DNA of 64,000 bases from Enterococcus mundtii (GCF_013394305.1 NZ_AP019810.1:1466501-1530500); one strand, 5' to 3'; shown: positions 1 to 8,428, counted from the first letter of the stretch. Translations and numbers: made by a program. Notes: generated from the letters alone by a model not told the origin.

Positions 1-897
1 CGTTTGACGGAAGCGTTCCGCCACTTCTTCTGGTACGGTAAAGTCAGGGTATTCCCAACCATAGATCTCTTTAGCTTTTTGAATGCCTTCTAAGCCAAGT
101 GGTGCGCCGTGAACCGCAGAAGTTCCTTGGTTTGGTGCACCAAATCCGATGACCGTTTTCACTTCGATCAATGTCGGTTTGTCTGTTTCGGCTTTCGCTT
201 CTTCAATTGCTTTTGAGATAGCTTCCAAATCATTGCCGTCTTTGACCAAGATATGTTGCCAACCATAAGCTTCATAGCGTGCGCCAACATTTTCAGTGAA
301 GGCTTTTGAGGTTGGTCCATCTAAAGAAATATCGTTTGAATCGTATAAAACGATTAATTTTCCTAATTTCATATGTCCAGCCATCGAACTTGCTTCTTGA
401 GACACACCTTCCATCAGGTCGCCATCGCCACATAACGCATAGGTATAATGATCAACGACGTTGAATTGATCTTTGTTGTAGGTCGCTGCTAGATGCGCTT
501 CTGCCATTGCCATCCCCACAGCCATTGCGATCCCTTGTCCTAACGGACCAGTCGTTGCTTCGACGCCGTCCGTATGGTTGACCTCAGGGTGTCCTGGTGT
601 TTTTGACTCCCATTGACGGAATTGTTTCAAGTCATCAATCGTCACTTGGTACCCTGCTAAGTGCAACAAGCTGTACAACATCGCTGAACCATGTCCCGCA
701 GATAAGACAAAACGGTCACGGTCTGCCCAGTTTTTAGAAGTTTTCGGATTCACTTTCAAGTGTTTCGTCCAAAGGGCATAAGCCATTGGCGCGGCACCCA
801 TTGGTAACCCCGGATGTCCTGAATTTGCTTTTTGTACTGCATCGACACTCAATGTACGGATCGTATTCACACCAAGCTGATCTACTTTATCAAACAA
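1..897 (-). CDS. tkt: transketolase, N-terminal part (runs off window)
   Basis: Transketolase is the thiamine-diphosphate enzyme that moves two-carbon ketol units between sugar phosphates in the non-oxidative pentose phosphate pathway. The first ~299 codons are present: the N-terminus reads [19 protein letters not shown] and is followed by the family motif [15 protein letters not shown]. The C-terminal half lies beyond the window. I chose a TTG start at 897 because AGGAGG sits 6-7 bases upstream and no better start is in frame. It lies downstream of the transaldolase and epimerase genes on the same strand, so it belongs functionally to the sugar operon. A 217-bp gap holding a repeat separates it from the epimerase, so it may also have its own promoter. 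The family call is firm; whether this is the main or an operon-specific transketolase cannot be decided here. Confidence 0.95.
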   Translation of the reverse strand, partial: MFDKVDQLGVNTIRTLSVDAVQKANSGHPGLPMGAAPMAYALWTKHLKVNPKTSKNWADRDRFVLSAGHGSAMLYSLLHLAGYQVTIDDLKQFRQWESKTPGHPEVNHTDGVEATTGPLGQGIAMAVGMAMAEAHLAATYNKDQFNVVDHYTYALCGDGDLMEGVSQEASSMAGHMKLGKLIVLYDSNDISLDGPTSKAFTENVGARYEAYGWQHILVKDGNDLEAISKAIEEAKAETDKPTLIEVKTVIGFGAPNQGTSAVHGAPLGLEGIQKAKEIYGWEYPDFTVPEEVAERFRQT

Positions 898-957
898 TAT
901 AATTCCTCCTTATTCGTTCCTATAAAATAATACCTATTCTTTAATTTTCACTTTGAA

Positions 958-1110
958 AATAAGACAGAAGAATCAAAAATGAATGAGGCATTCTCAATTT
1001 TCCTGTCTTATTACTCGATGGTGACCGGCTTTCTTATAACCTAGACAAACGGCGTTCGAAAGCCAACTCCTTCAATAGTAAGGCGGAACTGACCGGCTTT
1101 CTTACGACCT
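958..1110. repeat. enterococcal intergenic hairpin repeat, inverted copy
   Basis: This non-coding stretch between tkt and the epimerase gene holds AATAAGACAG (958-967) and its inverse CTGTCTTATT (1003-1012), forming a hairpin. A spacer whose reverse complement reads GGAGTTGGCTTTCGAACGCC follows. The same spacer and hairpin arrangement occurs in the opposite orientation as a tandem array at 6741-7089. It is a dispersed repeat, not a gene. Confidence 0.7.
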
Positions 1111-1114
1111 TCTC

Positions 1115-1804
1115 TTACCCGATCGTTTTCCCAGTCATTTCTTCATAATCGGTTTTCATGATTTCCCATGACTTTTCGATTTTTTCATCTAAACCAAACA
1201 AGCCACTGCGACCGACGATATAAATATCTGGTCCTGCTGCATCGATTCGTTTGAAGGATTTACGGTTGGAAGAGCCGTCCATTTCAATCACATAGTGATA
1301 CCCTTTTTCTTCGCGTAGTTCGCGTAAAGCAACGATCTTATCCAGTGTACTTTCAATAAACCGTTGTCCAGCAAATCCTGGATCGATCGTCATGATCGTG
1401 ATTTTATCGACCAATTCGATGTATGGGAAGATGGCTTCGATCGGTGTTTCTGGGTTCAAAACGACGCCAGCTTTTAACCCTGCGTCATGGATTTGATCGA
1501 TCAAACGAAAAGCTAAACCATCTAATAATTCGGCGTGCATACAGATCCATTCACACTTTTGCTCGATTAATTGATTCACCCAAAAACTTTGATCTTTAAC
1601 CATTAAGTGCGCAGACATCGGTAGATTACTGATTTTACGTACCTCATCAATGAACCATGGAGATAATGTGATATTTGGTACATAATGACCATCCATGATA
1701 TCGATATGGTAAGAATCGACATGATCATTTAAAAATTCGATTTGTTCTTTGAACTTATCCAAGTCCATCGTCATCAATGAAGGTGAAAATTCCACTTTTC
1801 CCAT
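1115..1804 (-). CDS. alsE: D-allulose-6-phosphate 3-epimerase (AlsE type)
   Basis: A 229-residue TIM-barrel epimerase of the ribulose-phosphate 3-epimerase superfamily. The N-terminal SPSLMTMDLDKFKEQIEFL and the later motifs HIDIMDGHYVPN, AHLMV, LNPETP and MTIDPGFAGQ match E. coli AlsE from memory more closely than housekeeping Rpe. AlsE interconverts D-allulose-6-P and D-fructose-6-P. The metal and catalytic residues of the family (His-Asp in HIDIMDGH, the Asp of DPGFAGQ, the late D of EMDGSS) are present. The ATG abuts the stop of the transaldolase gene (TAAATG), with GGAGGGA inside the end of that gene, so translation is probably coupled. The PTS neighbours suggest it handles a phosphorylated ketose imported by them. 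Ribulose-5-P activity is an alternative that sequence alone does not exclude. Confidence 0.85.
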   Translation of the reverse strand: MGKVEFSPSLMTMDLDKFKEQIEFLNDHVDSYHIDIMDGHYVPNITLSPWFIDEVRKISNLPMSAHLMVKDQSFWVNQLIEQKCEWICMHAELLDGLAFRLIDQIHDAGLKAGVVLNPETPIEAIFPYIELVDKITIMTIDPGFAGQRFIESTLDKIVALRELREEKGYHYVIEMDGSSNRKSFKRIDAAGPDIYIVGRSGLFGLDEKIEKSWEIMKTDYEEMTGKTIG

Positions 1805-2458
1805 TTATTTGTTCCCTCCTTGAAAGCTTTCCCAGTCCGCCATGAATTGCGCAATCCCTTTATCTGTCAATGGATGGCTCCACAACGTTTGGTACAATGA
1901 TGGCGGTACAGTGGCAATGTGTGCGCCAACTAAACTCGCTTTTTCCACATGTTCCGAATTACGGACACTTGCTGCAATGATTTCTGTAGAAAACCCGTAA
2001 GTATCTAGTACTTCACGTAGTTTTGCGACAAGCTCGATCCCGCTCGTTCCGGTATCATCTAATCGACCTAAAAATGGTGAAATAAATGTCGCACCTGCTT
2101 TTGCTGCTAGTAACCCTTGCGCCACAGAGAAAATCAATGTGACATTGGTCTTGATCCCCAATTTAGATAATTCGTTCGTCGCTTTCAATCCTTCTTCTGT
2201 CATAGGGATCTTGATCACGATGTTTTCCGCCCATTGGACGATCTCTTTCGCTTCTGCGACCATGCCGTCTGCTTCCAAACTAGTCACTTCTGCTGAGACA
2301 GGTCCGTCAACGATCGAACAGATTTCTTTGATGACTTTTTCAAACACGCGTCCTTCTTTGGCAATGATCGTCGGATTGGTTGTCACCCCATCGATTAAAC
2401 CTAGCGCATTGATTGTTTTGATTGCTGTTACATCTGCTGTATCTAGAAAAAATTTCAT
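1805..2458 (-). CDS. transaldolase, small TalC/FSA family
   Basis: A 217-residue single-domain aldolase of the transaldolase/fructose-6-phosphate aldolase family ([18 protein letters not shown]). The Schiff-base lysine is K83 in VIKIPMT, and NVTLIFS and [10 protein letters not shown] follow as in Bacillus transaldolase. Position 129 is Phe, where true fructose-6-P aldolases carry Tyr, so transaldolase activity is the better guess (family knowledge applied to the visible residue). It would exchange three-carbon units between fructose-6-P and erythrose-4-P, working with the transketolase downstream. Its stop is immediately followed by the epimerase ATG. Confidence 0.87.
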   Translation of the reverse strand: MKFFLDTADVTAIKTINALGLIDGVTTNPTIIAKEGRVFEKVIKEICSIVDGPVSAEVTSLEADGMVAEAKEIVQWAENIVIKIPMTEEGLKATNELSKLGIKTNVTLIFSVAQGLLAAKAGATFISPFLGRLDDTGTSGIELVAKLREVLDTYGFSTEIIAASVRNSEHVEKASLVGAHIATVPPSLYQTLWSHPLTDKGIAQFMADWESFQGGNK

Positions 2459-2489
2459 CGATTTTGCCCCTCTTTTTTACGCACTTATT

Positions 2490-3590
2490 TTAAAAAATCT
2501 GAATATCATCTAAACTGATATCTTCTTCCTCTTTCTCTACTACTAAGTCCATTTCTTCTTCCGGCACGTTCTTTTTGATCACAGCTAAAACGACGGCTGT
2601 TACTAAGACGTTCACTAAGATTGCGATCACACCTGCCCATGGTCGAGACATCGTTGGGATCATCAAGACACCACCGAAAGGAACCGTTGCATCCGCACCT
2701 AAGATCATCGTTGTTGCACCACCAGCAAATCCACCGATTGCTGTTGCGACTACGCCACGTACGATATCATTCATAACTAAAGGAATCACACCTTCAACAA
2801 TATTGATGACACCCATTGGTACGGCTGATTTCAATGTCTCTACTTCCACTTTTGTATAGATATTCTTGCGGAACATTTTGGCGATAAAATAAGCTAAACC
2901 AAAGCCGATCGGTGTGGCTGTATTGACTAATTGCAGTGCGGTAATCGGGCCATTCAACCCTTCCGCTTGCATCGTCAACACAAAGGCAAATACGGTTTTG
3001 TTGATTGGACCACCGTAGTCGATCCCACTTAATAAGCCGATCACACCACCAAAAATCAATAAGGAAGAATTGCCTAATCCATCTAAGAAATTCGTTAATA
3101 ATAGCGTTAATGCTGCGATTGGCGCGCCAATGATATACACCATGACTAAGCCACCAACAATTGAAGCAATAAATGGAATAATCAATGTTGGCATCAATCC
3201 TTTTGCCCATTTTGGTACTTTGACATGTTTTAAAATACCTAAAACAAGATAACCTGCTAAGTAACCACCTAAAATCCCCCCGATAAAACCAGCACCAATT
3301 GCATTTGCTGTTAAACCAATAATGAAACCTGGTGCGATCCCTGGTTTAGCTGCAATGGAATAAGAAATCCCAGTAGCGATCACAACTGGTAATAATCCTA
3401 AACCAGCGCCACCCATCGTTGCTAACGCATCCCAAATCGAAAACTCACCTTGTACAAGTGTTCCTTGACTTGTTCCGCCAAAGGCCATGCCGATTGCAAT
3501 CAGGAATCCGGCACCACATACGATTGGAATCAAATATGAAATCGCTGTCAATAAATGTCCTTTTAAATTTAACTTTTTAATTGCCTCCAT
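2490..3590 (-). CDS. PTS fructose-family EIIC permease
   Basis: A 366-residue membrane permease subunit of the fructose-type phosphotransferase system. It is highly hydrophobic with about nine to ten membrane segments. It carries GGPINKTVFAF, the fructose-family EIIC signature, and begins LKGHLLTAISYLIPIVCGAGFLIAIG, as in FruA-type EIIC. The cytoplasmic tail is acidic (VEKEEEDISLDD). The ATG follows GGGGGAG. EIIB and EIIA are encoded as separate proteins just upstream, so it would import a hexulose and deliver it phosphorylated. The AlsE and transaldolase genes downstream suggest D-allulose or a related ketose rather than fructose itself; that is inference. Confidence 0.9.
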   Translation of the reverse strand: MEAIKKLNLKGHLLTAISYLIPIVCGAGFLIAIGMAFGGTSQGTLVQGEFSIWDALATMGGAGLGLLPVVIATGISYSIAAKPGIAPGFIIGLTANAIGAGFIGGILGGYLAGYLVLGILKHVKVPKWAKGLMPTLIIPFIASIVGGLVMVYIIGAPIAALTLLLTNFLDGLGNSSLLIFGGVIGLLSGIDYGGPINKTVFAFVLTMQAEGLNGPITALQLVNTATPIGFGLAYFIAKMFRKNIYTKVEVETLKSAVPMGVINIVEGVIPLVMNDIVRGVVATAIGGFAGGATTMILGADATVPFGGVLMIPTMSRPWAGVIAILVNVLVTAVVLAVIKKNVPEEEMDLVVEKEEEDISLDDIQIF

Positions 3591-3614
3591 TTTTTGTCTC
3601 CCCCATTCTGGTAA

Positions 3615-3929
3615 TTATTGTTGCACGACTACTTCTTCTACTTTTTCAATCAACTTACTCGGTGATTTTACAGCAACTTCTGTCGGTACTTGGACGATTC
3701 GTTTTCCTTCAAAACGTTCACGACCACTGATTTTGACATCTACAGCTAAAATCACGACATCTGCTTGACTGATTTGCTCTGCTGTCAATTCATTTTCGAT
3801 CCCGATCGTTCCTTGTGTTTCCACATGGATCTCATGCCCGGCCTTTTTTGCGGCATTCTCCAACTTTTCTTGCGCAATGTACGTATGAGCGATCCCCACC
3901 GTACATGCTGCTACTCCAACGATTTTCAT
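3615..3929 (-). CDS. PTS fructose-family EIIB (copy 1)
   Basis: A 104-residue cytoplasmic phosphocarrier. The N-terminal MKIVGVAACTVGIAHTYIA contains the phosphorylated cysteine (C9) in the fructose-EIIB loop CTVGIAHT. It accepts phosphate from EIIA and passes it to sugar during transport by the EIIC encoded directly downstream. About four fifths of its residues are identical to the second EIIB at 4415-4726, with the first 43 residues identical, so the two arose by duplication around the EIIA gene. Differences are concentrated between residues 44 and 60 and at the C-terminus. Confidence 0.92.
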   Translation of the reverse strand: MKIVGVAACTVGIAHTYIAQEKLENAAKKAGHEIHVETQGTIGIENELTAEQISQADVVILAVDVKISGRERFEGKRIVQVPTEVAVKSPSKLIEKVEEVVVQQ

Positions 3930-3949
3930 TTTTTCTTCCTCCTCACTCT

Positions 3950-4399
3950 CTATCCAAATGCAGCGACTACTTCATCGATTTCTCTTGCAGCAATCAAACG
4001 TTCCACCACTTCATCATTTCCTAACTTACGGGCAAATAAGGACAACAATTTCAAATGTTTTTGCGCACCTTCCGTATCGTCTCCGACTGCAAACAAGATG
4101 ATGCCTTTCACACCCTTACCGTCTAATGTCTCCCAAGGAATTTCATTTTCAGTCACCCCAATCGCCACACCGACCTTCTTCACATACGCACTTTTTCCAT
4201 GTGGAATAGCGATATAATTACCGATCCCTGTTTGACCTTGCGCTTCTCGCAAATAAATATCTTTCACAAACGCTTCGACATCCGTAATGTATTCTTGTTC
4301 ATACAAGCGATTGGCTAATTCATATAAGACCGCATCTTTCGTTTTTCCGTTTAAGTTCGTTTTGATGATTGTTGGATCAATGATTTCTTTGATCTCCAT
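3950..4399 (-). CDS. PTS fructose/mannitol-family EIIA
   Basis: A 149-residue EIIA of the PTS_EIIA_2 family. The phosphorylated histidine is H67 in GIGNYIAIPHGKS, with the expected downstream FAVGDDTEGAQKHLKLLSLFARKL. It receives phosphate from HPr and hands it to the EIIB proteins on either side. The start is the ATG at 4399, which has AGGAG eight bases upstream; an in-frame GTG three codons earlier lacks a well-placed ribosome site. It sits between the two EIIB genes with gaps of about 15-20 bp, typical of one operon. Confidence 0.9.
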   Translation of the reverse strand: MEIKEIIDPTIIKTNLNGKTKDAVLYELANRLYEQEYITDVEAFVKDIYLREAQGQTGIGNYIAIPHGKSAYVKKVGVAIGVTENEIPWETLDGKGVKGIILFAVGDDTEGAQKHLKLLSLFARKLGNDEVVERLIAAREIDEVVAAFG

Positions 4400-4414
4400 T
4401 TTCCTCACTCCTCA

Positions 4415-4726
4415 TTAGTTACTGACAACTTCCATTGCTTTTTCGATTAATTTGTTTGGTGATTTTACCGCGATTTCTGTTGGTACTTGGATGATTTTCT
4501 TTCCTTCGAAACGTTCCCGTCCACTGATCTTGACATCCACTGCTAGGATCACGATATCCGCTTGGTCGATGGCTTCTTGTGGCAATTCATTTTCAGTCCC
4601 GATCGTTCCTTGGGTTTCGACATGGATCTCATGACCCGCTTTTTTTGCTGCATTCTCTAATTTTTCTTGTGCGATATACGTATGGGCGATTCCCACTGTA
4701 CATGCTGCTACTCCAACGATTTTCAT
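4415..4726 (-). CDS. PTS fructose-family EIIB (copy 2)
   Basis: A second 104-residue EIIB with the same active-site loop (C9 in CTVGIAHT) and an identical first 43 residues to copy 1. An upstream in-frame ATG would add MEEPI, but that ATG lies within the ribosome site ATGGAGGAACC, so the real start is the next ATG at 4726. It is the first structural PTS gene after the regulators. Either copy could serve the single EIIC, or the copies may differ in sugar or regulator partner; the sequence does not decide. Confidence 0.9.
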   Translation of the reverse strand: MKIVGVAACTVGIAHTYIAQEKLENAAKKAGHEIHVETQGTIGTENELPQEAIDQADIVILAVDVKISGRERFEGKKIIQVPTEIAVKSPNKLIEKAMEVVSN

Positions 4727-4756
4727 TATTGGTTCCTCCAATTTTTGATAGTATTT

Positions 4757-5167
4757 TTATCGTTCTGTAAAATTACCAGCTTTCAATTCATCTAGATAGT
4801 CAGGATCAGCCAGTTGTCGCATAAAATCAGCAAGCTGTCGTTTGACTGCTAGTGTTTCATTTTCTGCTAGTAAGACAACGATGAGCAATTCCACTTTTGA
4901 GATTCGTTCCGACCATTCAGTAATTGGCTGTTGGGGACGAATCACCCAGACCTGTGTTTTGGCTAGTGCTGGATGTTCAAGATGAGGCAAAATTACGCCT
5001 TCCTCAATTTGGATATCTCCTGCCTCTTCTCGCTCAAACAATGCCTGTTGGATCGCTTGTGCCTTTTCTTTTGAGGTAGGAAAGACTTGTTGACTGATCC
5101 ATTCATAAGTCGCTACTTTGGAAGCCAGTGACATCTGATCGAATAGTTCCACGAAATTATCTATCAT
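4757..5167 (-). CDS. EIIA-like domain protein, detached C-terminal part of PRD regulator
   Basis: A 136-residue protein resembling the EIIA(Mtl/Fru)-like domain that normally ends MtlR-type activators. It carries EEGVILPHLEHPALAKT, with a histidine in the position of the EIIA phosphosite, and ends in a helical DFMRQLADPDYLDELKAG. Its ATG at 5167 overlaps the end of the regulator gene by 11 bp (the regulator reads DIYHDR then stop). The two are therefore co-translated and probably act as one regulator in two chains. Its role would be to sense PTS phosphorylation state. An independent EIIA for transport is less likely because a standard EIIA is already present. Confidence 0.75.
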   Translation of the reverse strand: MIDNFVELFDQMSLASKVATYEWISQQVFPTSKEKAQAIQQALFEREEAGDIQIEEGVILPHLEHPALAKTQVWVIRPQQPITEWSERISKVELLIVVLLAENETLAVKRQLADFMRQLADPDYLDELKAGNFTER

Positions 5168-6641
5168 GATAAATATCCTCGATTTTCTGTTGGATTCTTG
5201 ACTGGTCATCAGCGGTCAACATCGCACTAACGATCAAAGATTGAACAGGAAATGCTTCTTTCAGGCCAACTGTTGTTAAAATCAACTCGATTCCTGGCGT
5301 CTTCTCTAACACTGATTGGTAATTTTTCGTACTGATCACATCTACGATTTCTAATTCCGGAAATTTTTTGGCTAACTTCACCTTCAATAATTCAGAAGTT
5401 CCCACGCCAGTTGTACACATGATCAGTGTTTGGATCGGAAATTGGTGCGTCTCAATGATTCGTGCAAAATACAAGGTGATAAACCCAATCTCATCAGACG
5501 TGATCGTTGGAAGCTGAAACGTTTGACTCACCTGTTTTGATACTTCAGCAACCGTATTAAAAATCGTTTCATACGTTAATTGGATTTGATCCAACAAACT
5601 ATTTTTCACTCTGATTTGATGGCGCAACCGATTGACCAAAGGTTTGATATGATTAGCAAGATCTGTAAAAATCATCTCGCTTGCTACATTGAGATTTAGC
5701 TTCTCACCAACTTGATGCAAGTAATAAGAAGTAATCTCAATCACTTCTTCTGTGAACGTTTGGGTCTTCGTTTGACTATTATCCGTTCTGGAAGAAAGCA
5801 AATATTGATAAAGATAGTAGATCTCACTTACTGGTAATTTCGTTTTCAAATATACTTCCACTTGGCGGATCACTTCGATGGCAATATCACGAATCAAGGA
5901 TTCATTATCTAAAACCTGTAATTGTTCCATCGTTAATTTTTCTCCAGTGGCTTGATAATTCGTTTTTCTTGCGCGACGTACCGCAATGTATAGATGGGAG
6001 AAAATATTGATATTGTATGGGTAAGGAATCGTGCCATTGAGTTTTTTTTCAATCAGCTTGATCTGTTCGATGACAAAATTCGCATCGTAACGATTAAACG
6101 AAAATTCGTCCGATAAAGCGATTTCATCAATATCGAAAATATTCAATCGTTGAATCAACTCAGTGATCGCTCGACGGATATTCTCTTCCTTGCCTTCGAT
6201 GGCTAATGTCCGATTTTTGCGGATCAATTGCAGATCATACGCTGAAATCCGTTCCGCAATGATTTTTTCATCATTCGCAATCGCTGAATCACCAACATAA
6301 TAGGTTTGATACAAATCAATGACTTTTAGTGCTTTAGGCGAGGATAATAATAATTCTTCCATCACATTATTTTGCCGCTCTGACGGTAGGACTTCCACAG
6401 AAGACACAATTGTTTGATTCGTCTGTGCAATATATTTTTCATAATCCAGTTTGTACCCCCGACCCTTTTCAGACAAAATCAGTGGCCCATTTGGAAACTC
6501 GTCATTCATTTTTTTAACCAAGCGGTAGACCGTCTTGGTAGAGGTACTCATTAACTCTGCCAACACTTCAGCAGTAACATAATCTCTTTGCTTTGATAAA
6601 AGAAGCGTTAATTTATTCCCTCGATCCATTTGACTAGTCAT
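5157..6641 (-). CDS. PRD-containing transcriptional activator, MtlR/LicR type
   Basis: A 494-residue regulator. Residues ~1-70 form a winged HTH (LLLSKQRDYVTAEVLAELMSTSTKTVYRLVKKMND). Two PRD-like helical regions follow (about 170-280 and 285-400). A Gat-type EIIB-like domain lies near residues 405-490, with an intact CTTGVGTSELL loop whose cysteine can be phosphorylated. The usual terminal EIIA-like domain is missing here and is encoded by the next, overlapping gene. It heads the operon and probably activates it according to substrate and general PTS state. The ATG at 6641 has GGGGGGAT upstream. Specific inducer unknown. Confidence 0.88.
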   Translation of the reverse strand: MTSQMDRGNKLTLLLSKQRDYVTAEVLAELMSTSTKTVYRLVKKMNDEFPNGPLILSEKGRGYKLDYEKYIAQTNQTIVSSVEVLPSERQNNVMEELLLSSPKALKVIDLYQTYYVGDSAIANDEKIIAERISAYDLQLIRKNRTLAIEGKEENIRRAITELIQRLNIFDIDEIALSDEFSFNRYDANFVIEQIKLIEKKLNGTIPYPYNINIFSHLYIAVRRARKTNYQATGEKLTMEQLQVLDNESLIRDIAIEVIRQVEVYLKTKLPVSEIYYLYQYLLSSRTDNSQTKTQTFTEEVIEITSYYLHQVGEKLNLNVASEMIFTDLANHIKPLVNRLRHQIRVKNSLLDQIQLTYETIFNTVAEVSKQVSQTFQLPTITSDEIGFITLYFARIIETHQFPIQTLIMCTTGVGTSELLKVKLAKKFPELEIVDVISTKNYQSVLEKTPGIELILTTVGLKEAFPVQSLIVSAMLTADDQSRIQQKIEDIYHDR

Positions 6642-6740
6642 AGCTCTATCCCCCCTGTATCTTTATCATAAGCGATTATTTTTATTCTGCTTCACTACAT
6701 AATGTCCCTTGCAGCGGACAAAATGTATTCGGTTACACAA

Positions 6741-7089
6741 GGTTGTGAGAAAGCTGGGCAACTCCGAGTATTAAGAAATAATTTGAGAAAATAGCTTCTC
6801 CTATTTTTTCAAATTTTGGCTTAATATCGTAGGAGTTAGCTTTCGAACACCGTTTATCTAGGTTGTGAAAGAAGCGGTCAGCACTGAGTAATAAGACAGA
6901 AAAATCGAAAATGGCTTTTTCGTTTTTGATTTTTTTGGCTTATTATTGAAGTATTACCTCTTGAAAACCGTTTATCTAGGTTGTGAGAAAAGCGTTTTGA
7001 CCTGAGTAGTAAGATGGGAAATCAGAAAATAGCTTTTCATATTTTTTGATTTTTCAGCTTAATGTTGAAGGTCAGCTTTTTTAACAACC
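6741..7089. repeat. three tandem copies of an intergenic hairpin repeat
   Basis: Three head-to-tail units of about 120, 118 and 111 bp start at 6741, 6861 and 6979, each opening with GGTTGTGA(G/A)A. Each contains a variable A/T-rich inverted repeat between conserved blocks (…GAGTA(T/A)TAAGA… and …GCTTA(A/T)TAT…), and ACCGTTTATCTAGGTTGTGA joins the units. An inverted relative lies at 958-1110. The rest of the 6642-7528 gap contains no convincing gene. Confidence 0.75.
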
Positions 7090-7397
7090 AAATAGTTACA
7101 TTTTTCGAAGCTAAAGATAACTATATGAAAACATAACATTTTAGCCATTATTTTTAAAGCGAACATCAAAAAAATCCTTTTAAAATGTTTTTGACCAAAG
7201 AGTTCATTCCATTGATTTACTCGTGATTTCAACATGAATCACTTGAACAACCTAGTAGATTTAAAATAACTAACAACATTAAATAAGATAACTTATCCTA
7301 TTCATTATTTACAAATAAGTAAAACAAGCGAGCAAACAAATCACGTAATGTCTCTACTATCGGATATTTGAACTCACCAAATTTATTTAAATAAGCG

Positions 7398-7437
7398 TCA
7401 AAAAAAGACGCTTCGCAAACTGAATTGCGAAACGCCC
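7398..7437 (-). terminator. Rho-independent terminator, probably the original rpsI operon terminator
   Basis: On the minus strand GGCGTTTCGCA pairs with TGCGAAGCGTC and is followed by a run of seven T. It lies just beyond the left att copy. Before prophage insertion it would have followed rpsI directly; this is inferred from its position and from its resemblance to the terminator at 29812-29850. Confidence 0.75.
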
Positions 7438-7528
7438 TGATTGTTTCAATTGAATGGTACTCGATTTCTTTAAAAATCTCCGTCCCATACTGTATTCGTA
7501 AGCGAATAAATTCGCAACGACTCCAGCA

Positions 7529-7582
7529 ATTAACGTTTTGAGAATTGTGAAGCTTTACGAGCTTTCTTAAGACCTGGTTTTT
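7529..7582. other. attL: distal prophage attachment site, displaced rpsI tail
   Basis: This matches 29871-29924 at 50 of 54 positions. Read on the minus strand it still encodes [16 protein letters not shown] followed by a stop, and all four differences from the working rpsI copy fall at third codon positions and are synonymous. Flanking sequence diverges immediately on both sides, which defines the repeat ends. Confidence 0.92.
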
Positions 7583-7681
7583 AATCCAGATATCCTCTGA
7601 TCAATCCTAACCGTCGCTAAATGCTGATACACAATGTTTTATATAAATTCTTATATTCTCATTTAAGCTAATCATTCCGAC

Positions 7682-7703
7682 AAAGTATGGTCAAAGTATG
7701 GTC
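7682..7703 (+). other. putative integrase arm-type sites, left end
   Basis: Two adjacent direct copies of AAAGTATGGTC (7682-7692 and 7693-7703) lie 100 bp inside attL. The same 11-mer occurs twice in the same orientation at 29786-29808 inside attR. Paired direct repeats flanking the core are typical of arm sites bound by the N-terminal domain of tyrosine integrases; the function is inferred. Confidence 0.6.
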
Positions 7704-7737
7704 ATTTTTAATGCGAAGTTTATTAACTTGCAATAAA

Positions 7738-7800
7738 AACACCCGCTCGAAAAGAGCGGGCCACTAAAGGATCTAATCCTCATTAGTGAGGCTATTATAA
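7738..7800 (-). ncRNA. candidate small RNA or terminator, member 1 of 3
   Basis: The minus strand reads a TATAAT-like box near 7795, then CCTCACTAATGAGG, then hairpin CCCGCTC-TTTT-GAGCGGG and TGTTTTT. The same layout, with related sequence, recurs at 9229-9260 and 10662-10710. No flanking toxin ORF was found, so a type I antitoxin-like RNA is only a guess. It could simply be a terminator. Confidence 0.35.
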
Positions 7801-8020
7801 TCTTACTGTCTTTTCAAGCTATGTTCAAATTATATGTTTCTTCATATATCCTAGGATATTAAAAAGCAATATGGATAAGACAGAATAATTACTTTGTATC
7901 TCAAATATATAAATTAATAGTTAAGTAATAGAGTATTCATACATTCACAACCTAATTTATTGCTACACCTGTATTATTTTGAAATACTTTAAAAATTGGA
8001 TAGACTAAATTCTAGAACTA

Positions 8021-8052
8021 AAAACACTCACCTTTAACAAGCGAGTGTTTTT
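8021..8052. terminator. bidirectional terminator below the lipoprotein gene
   Basis: AAAACACTC (8021-8029) pairs with GAGTGTTTTT (8043-8052), with A- and T-runs on opposite sides, so it can act on both strands. It most likely ends transcription of the minus-strand lipoprotein gene, whose stop is ~50 bp away. Confidence 0.75.
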
Positions 8053-8104
8053 TATAAATATTTCCTGTTCATTTATTCACCTTATGTCGGGTTAGCCAGT
8101 ATAC

Positions 8105-8428
8105 TTACCTATTAATTGAATTACTTTCATTTGATTTTTCTTTATTGGGTGCTGTTTTATTTTTGGAATTGTTTCTTTTTCTCGGTTGTGTTTTTTGACT
8201 CTTCTTTTCTTTGCTATCACTTGATTGTTTATTCTGCTGTTCTTTTCCCTGTTGAGTTGATCCTTCTTTCTTCTTAGCGCCATTTGTGTCACTACTTTGT
8301 TTTTTTCTAGGAATCTTCTGTGATTGCTTCGGTGAATTACTCTTTGGCTTTTCCGACGCTTTAGGACCACATGCTGCAAAACTAACTGTTGCTAAAATTC
8401 CTAGACATGCTAATAAAAATTTCTTCAT
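8105..8428 (-). CDS. small Lys/Ser-rich lipoprotein
   Basis: A 107-residue protein with a lipoprotein signal peptide (MKKFLLACLGILATVSFAAC, lipidation at C20). The rest is low-complexity and strongly hydrophilic, rich in Lys, Ser, Gln and Asn (KPKSNSPKQSQKIPRKKQSS). No fold is recognisable and the function is unknown. It would be anchored outside the membrane and could interact with the anionic wall. The start is the ATG at 8428, with AGGAG upstream. It sits in the accessory region next to attL, so it is a candidate lysogenic-conversion gene. Confidence 0.7.
   Translation of the reverse strand: MKKFLLACLGILATVSFAACGPKASEKPKSNSPKQSQKIPRKKQSSDTNGAKKKEGSTQQGKEQQNKQSSDSKEKKSQKTQPRKRNNSKNKTAPNKEKSNESNSINR

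Noticed and set aside
1115-1804. Ordinary ribulose-5-phosphate 3-epimerase (rpe)
   Set aside because: The N-terminal and central motifs follow AlsE rather than housekeeping Rpe, and the gene is inside a ketose PTS operon. Kept only as an alternative activity.
4727-4741. N-terminal MEEPI extension of the second EIIB
   Set aside because: Its ATG is part of the ribosome site GGAGGAACC for the next ATG, and copy 1 starts at MKIVG.
7529-7582. tRNA-type attachment site
   Set aside because: The repeat encodes the S9 C-terminus; no cloverleaf or tRNA is present.
8092-8379. Overlapping 95-codon open frame within the lipoprotein gene
   Set aside because: It is a frame-shifted read of low-complexity Lys-rich DNA, without ribosome site or signal peptide.
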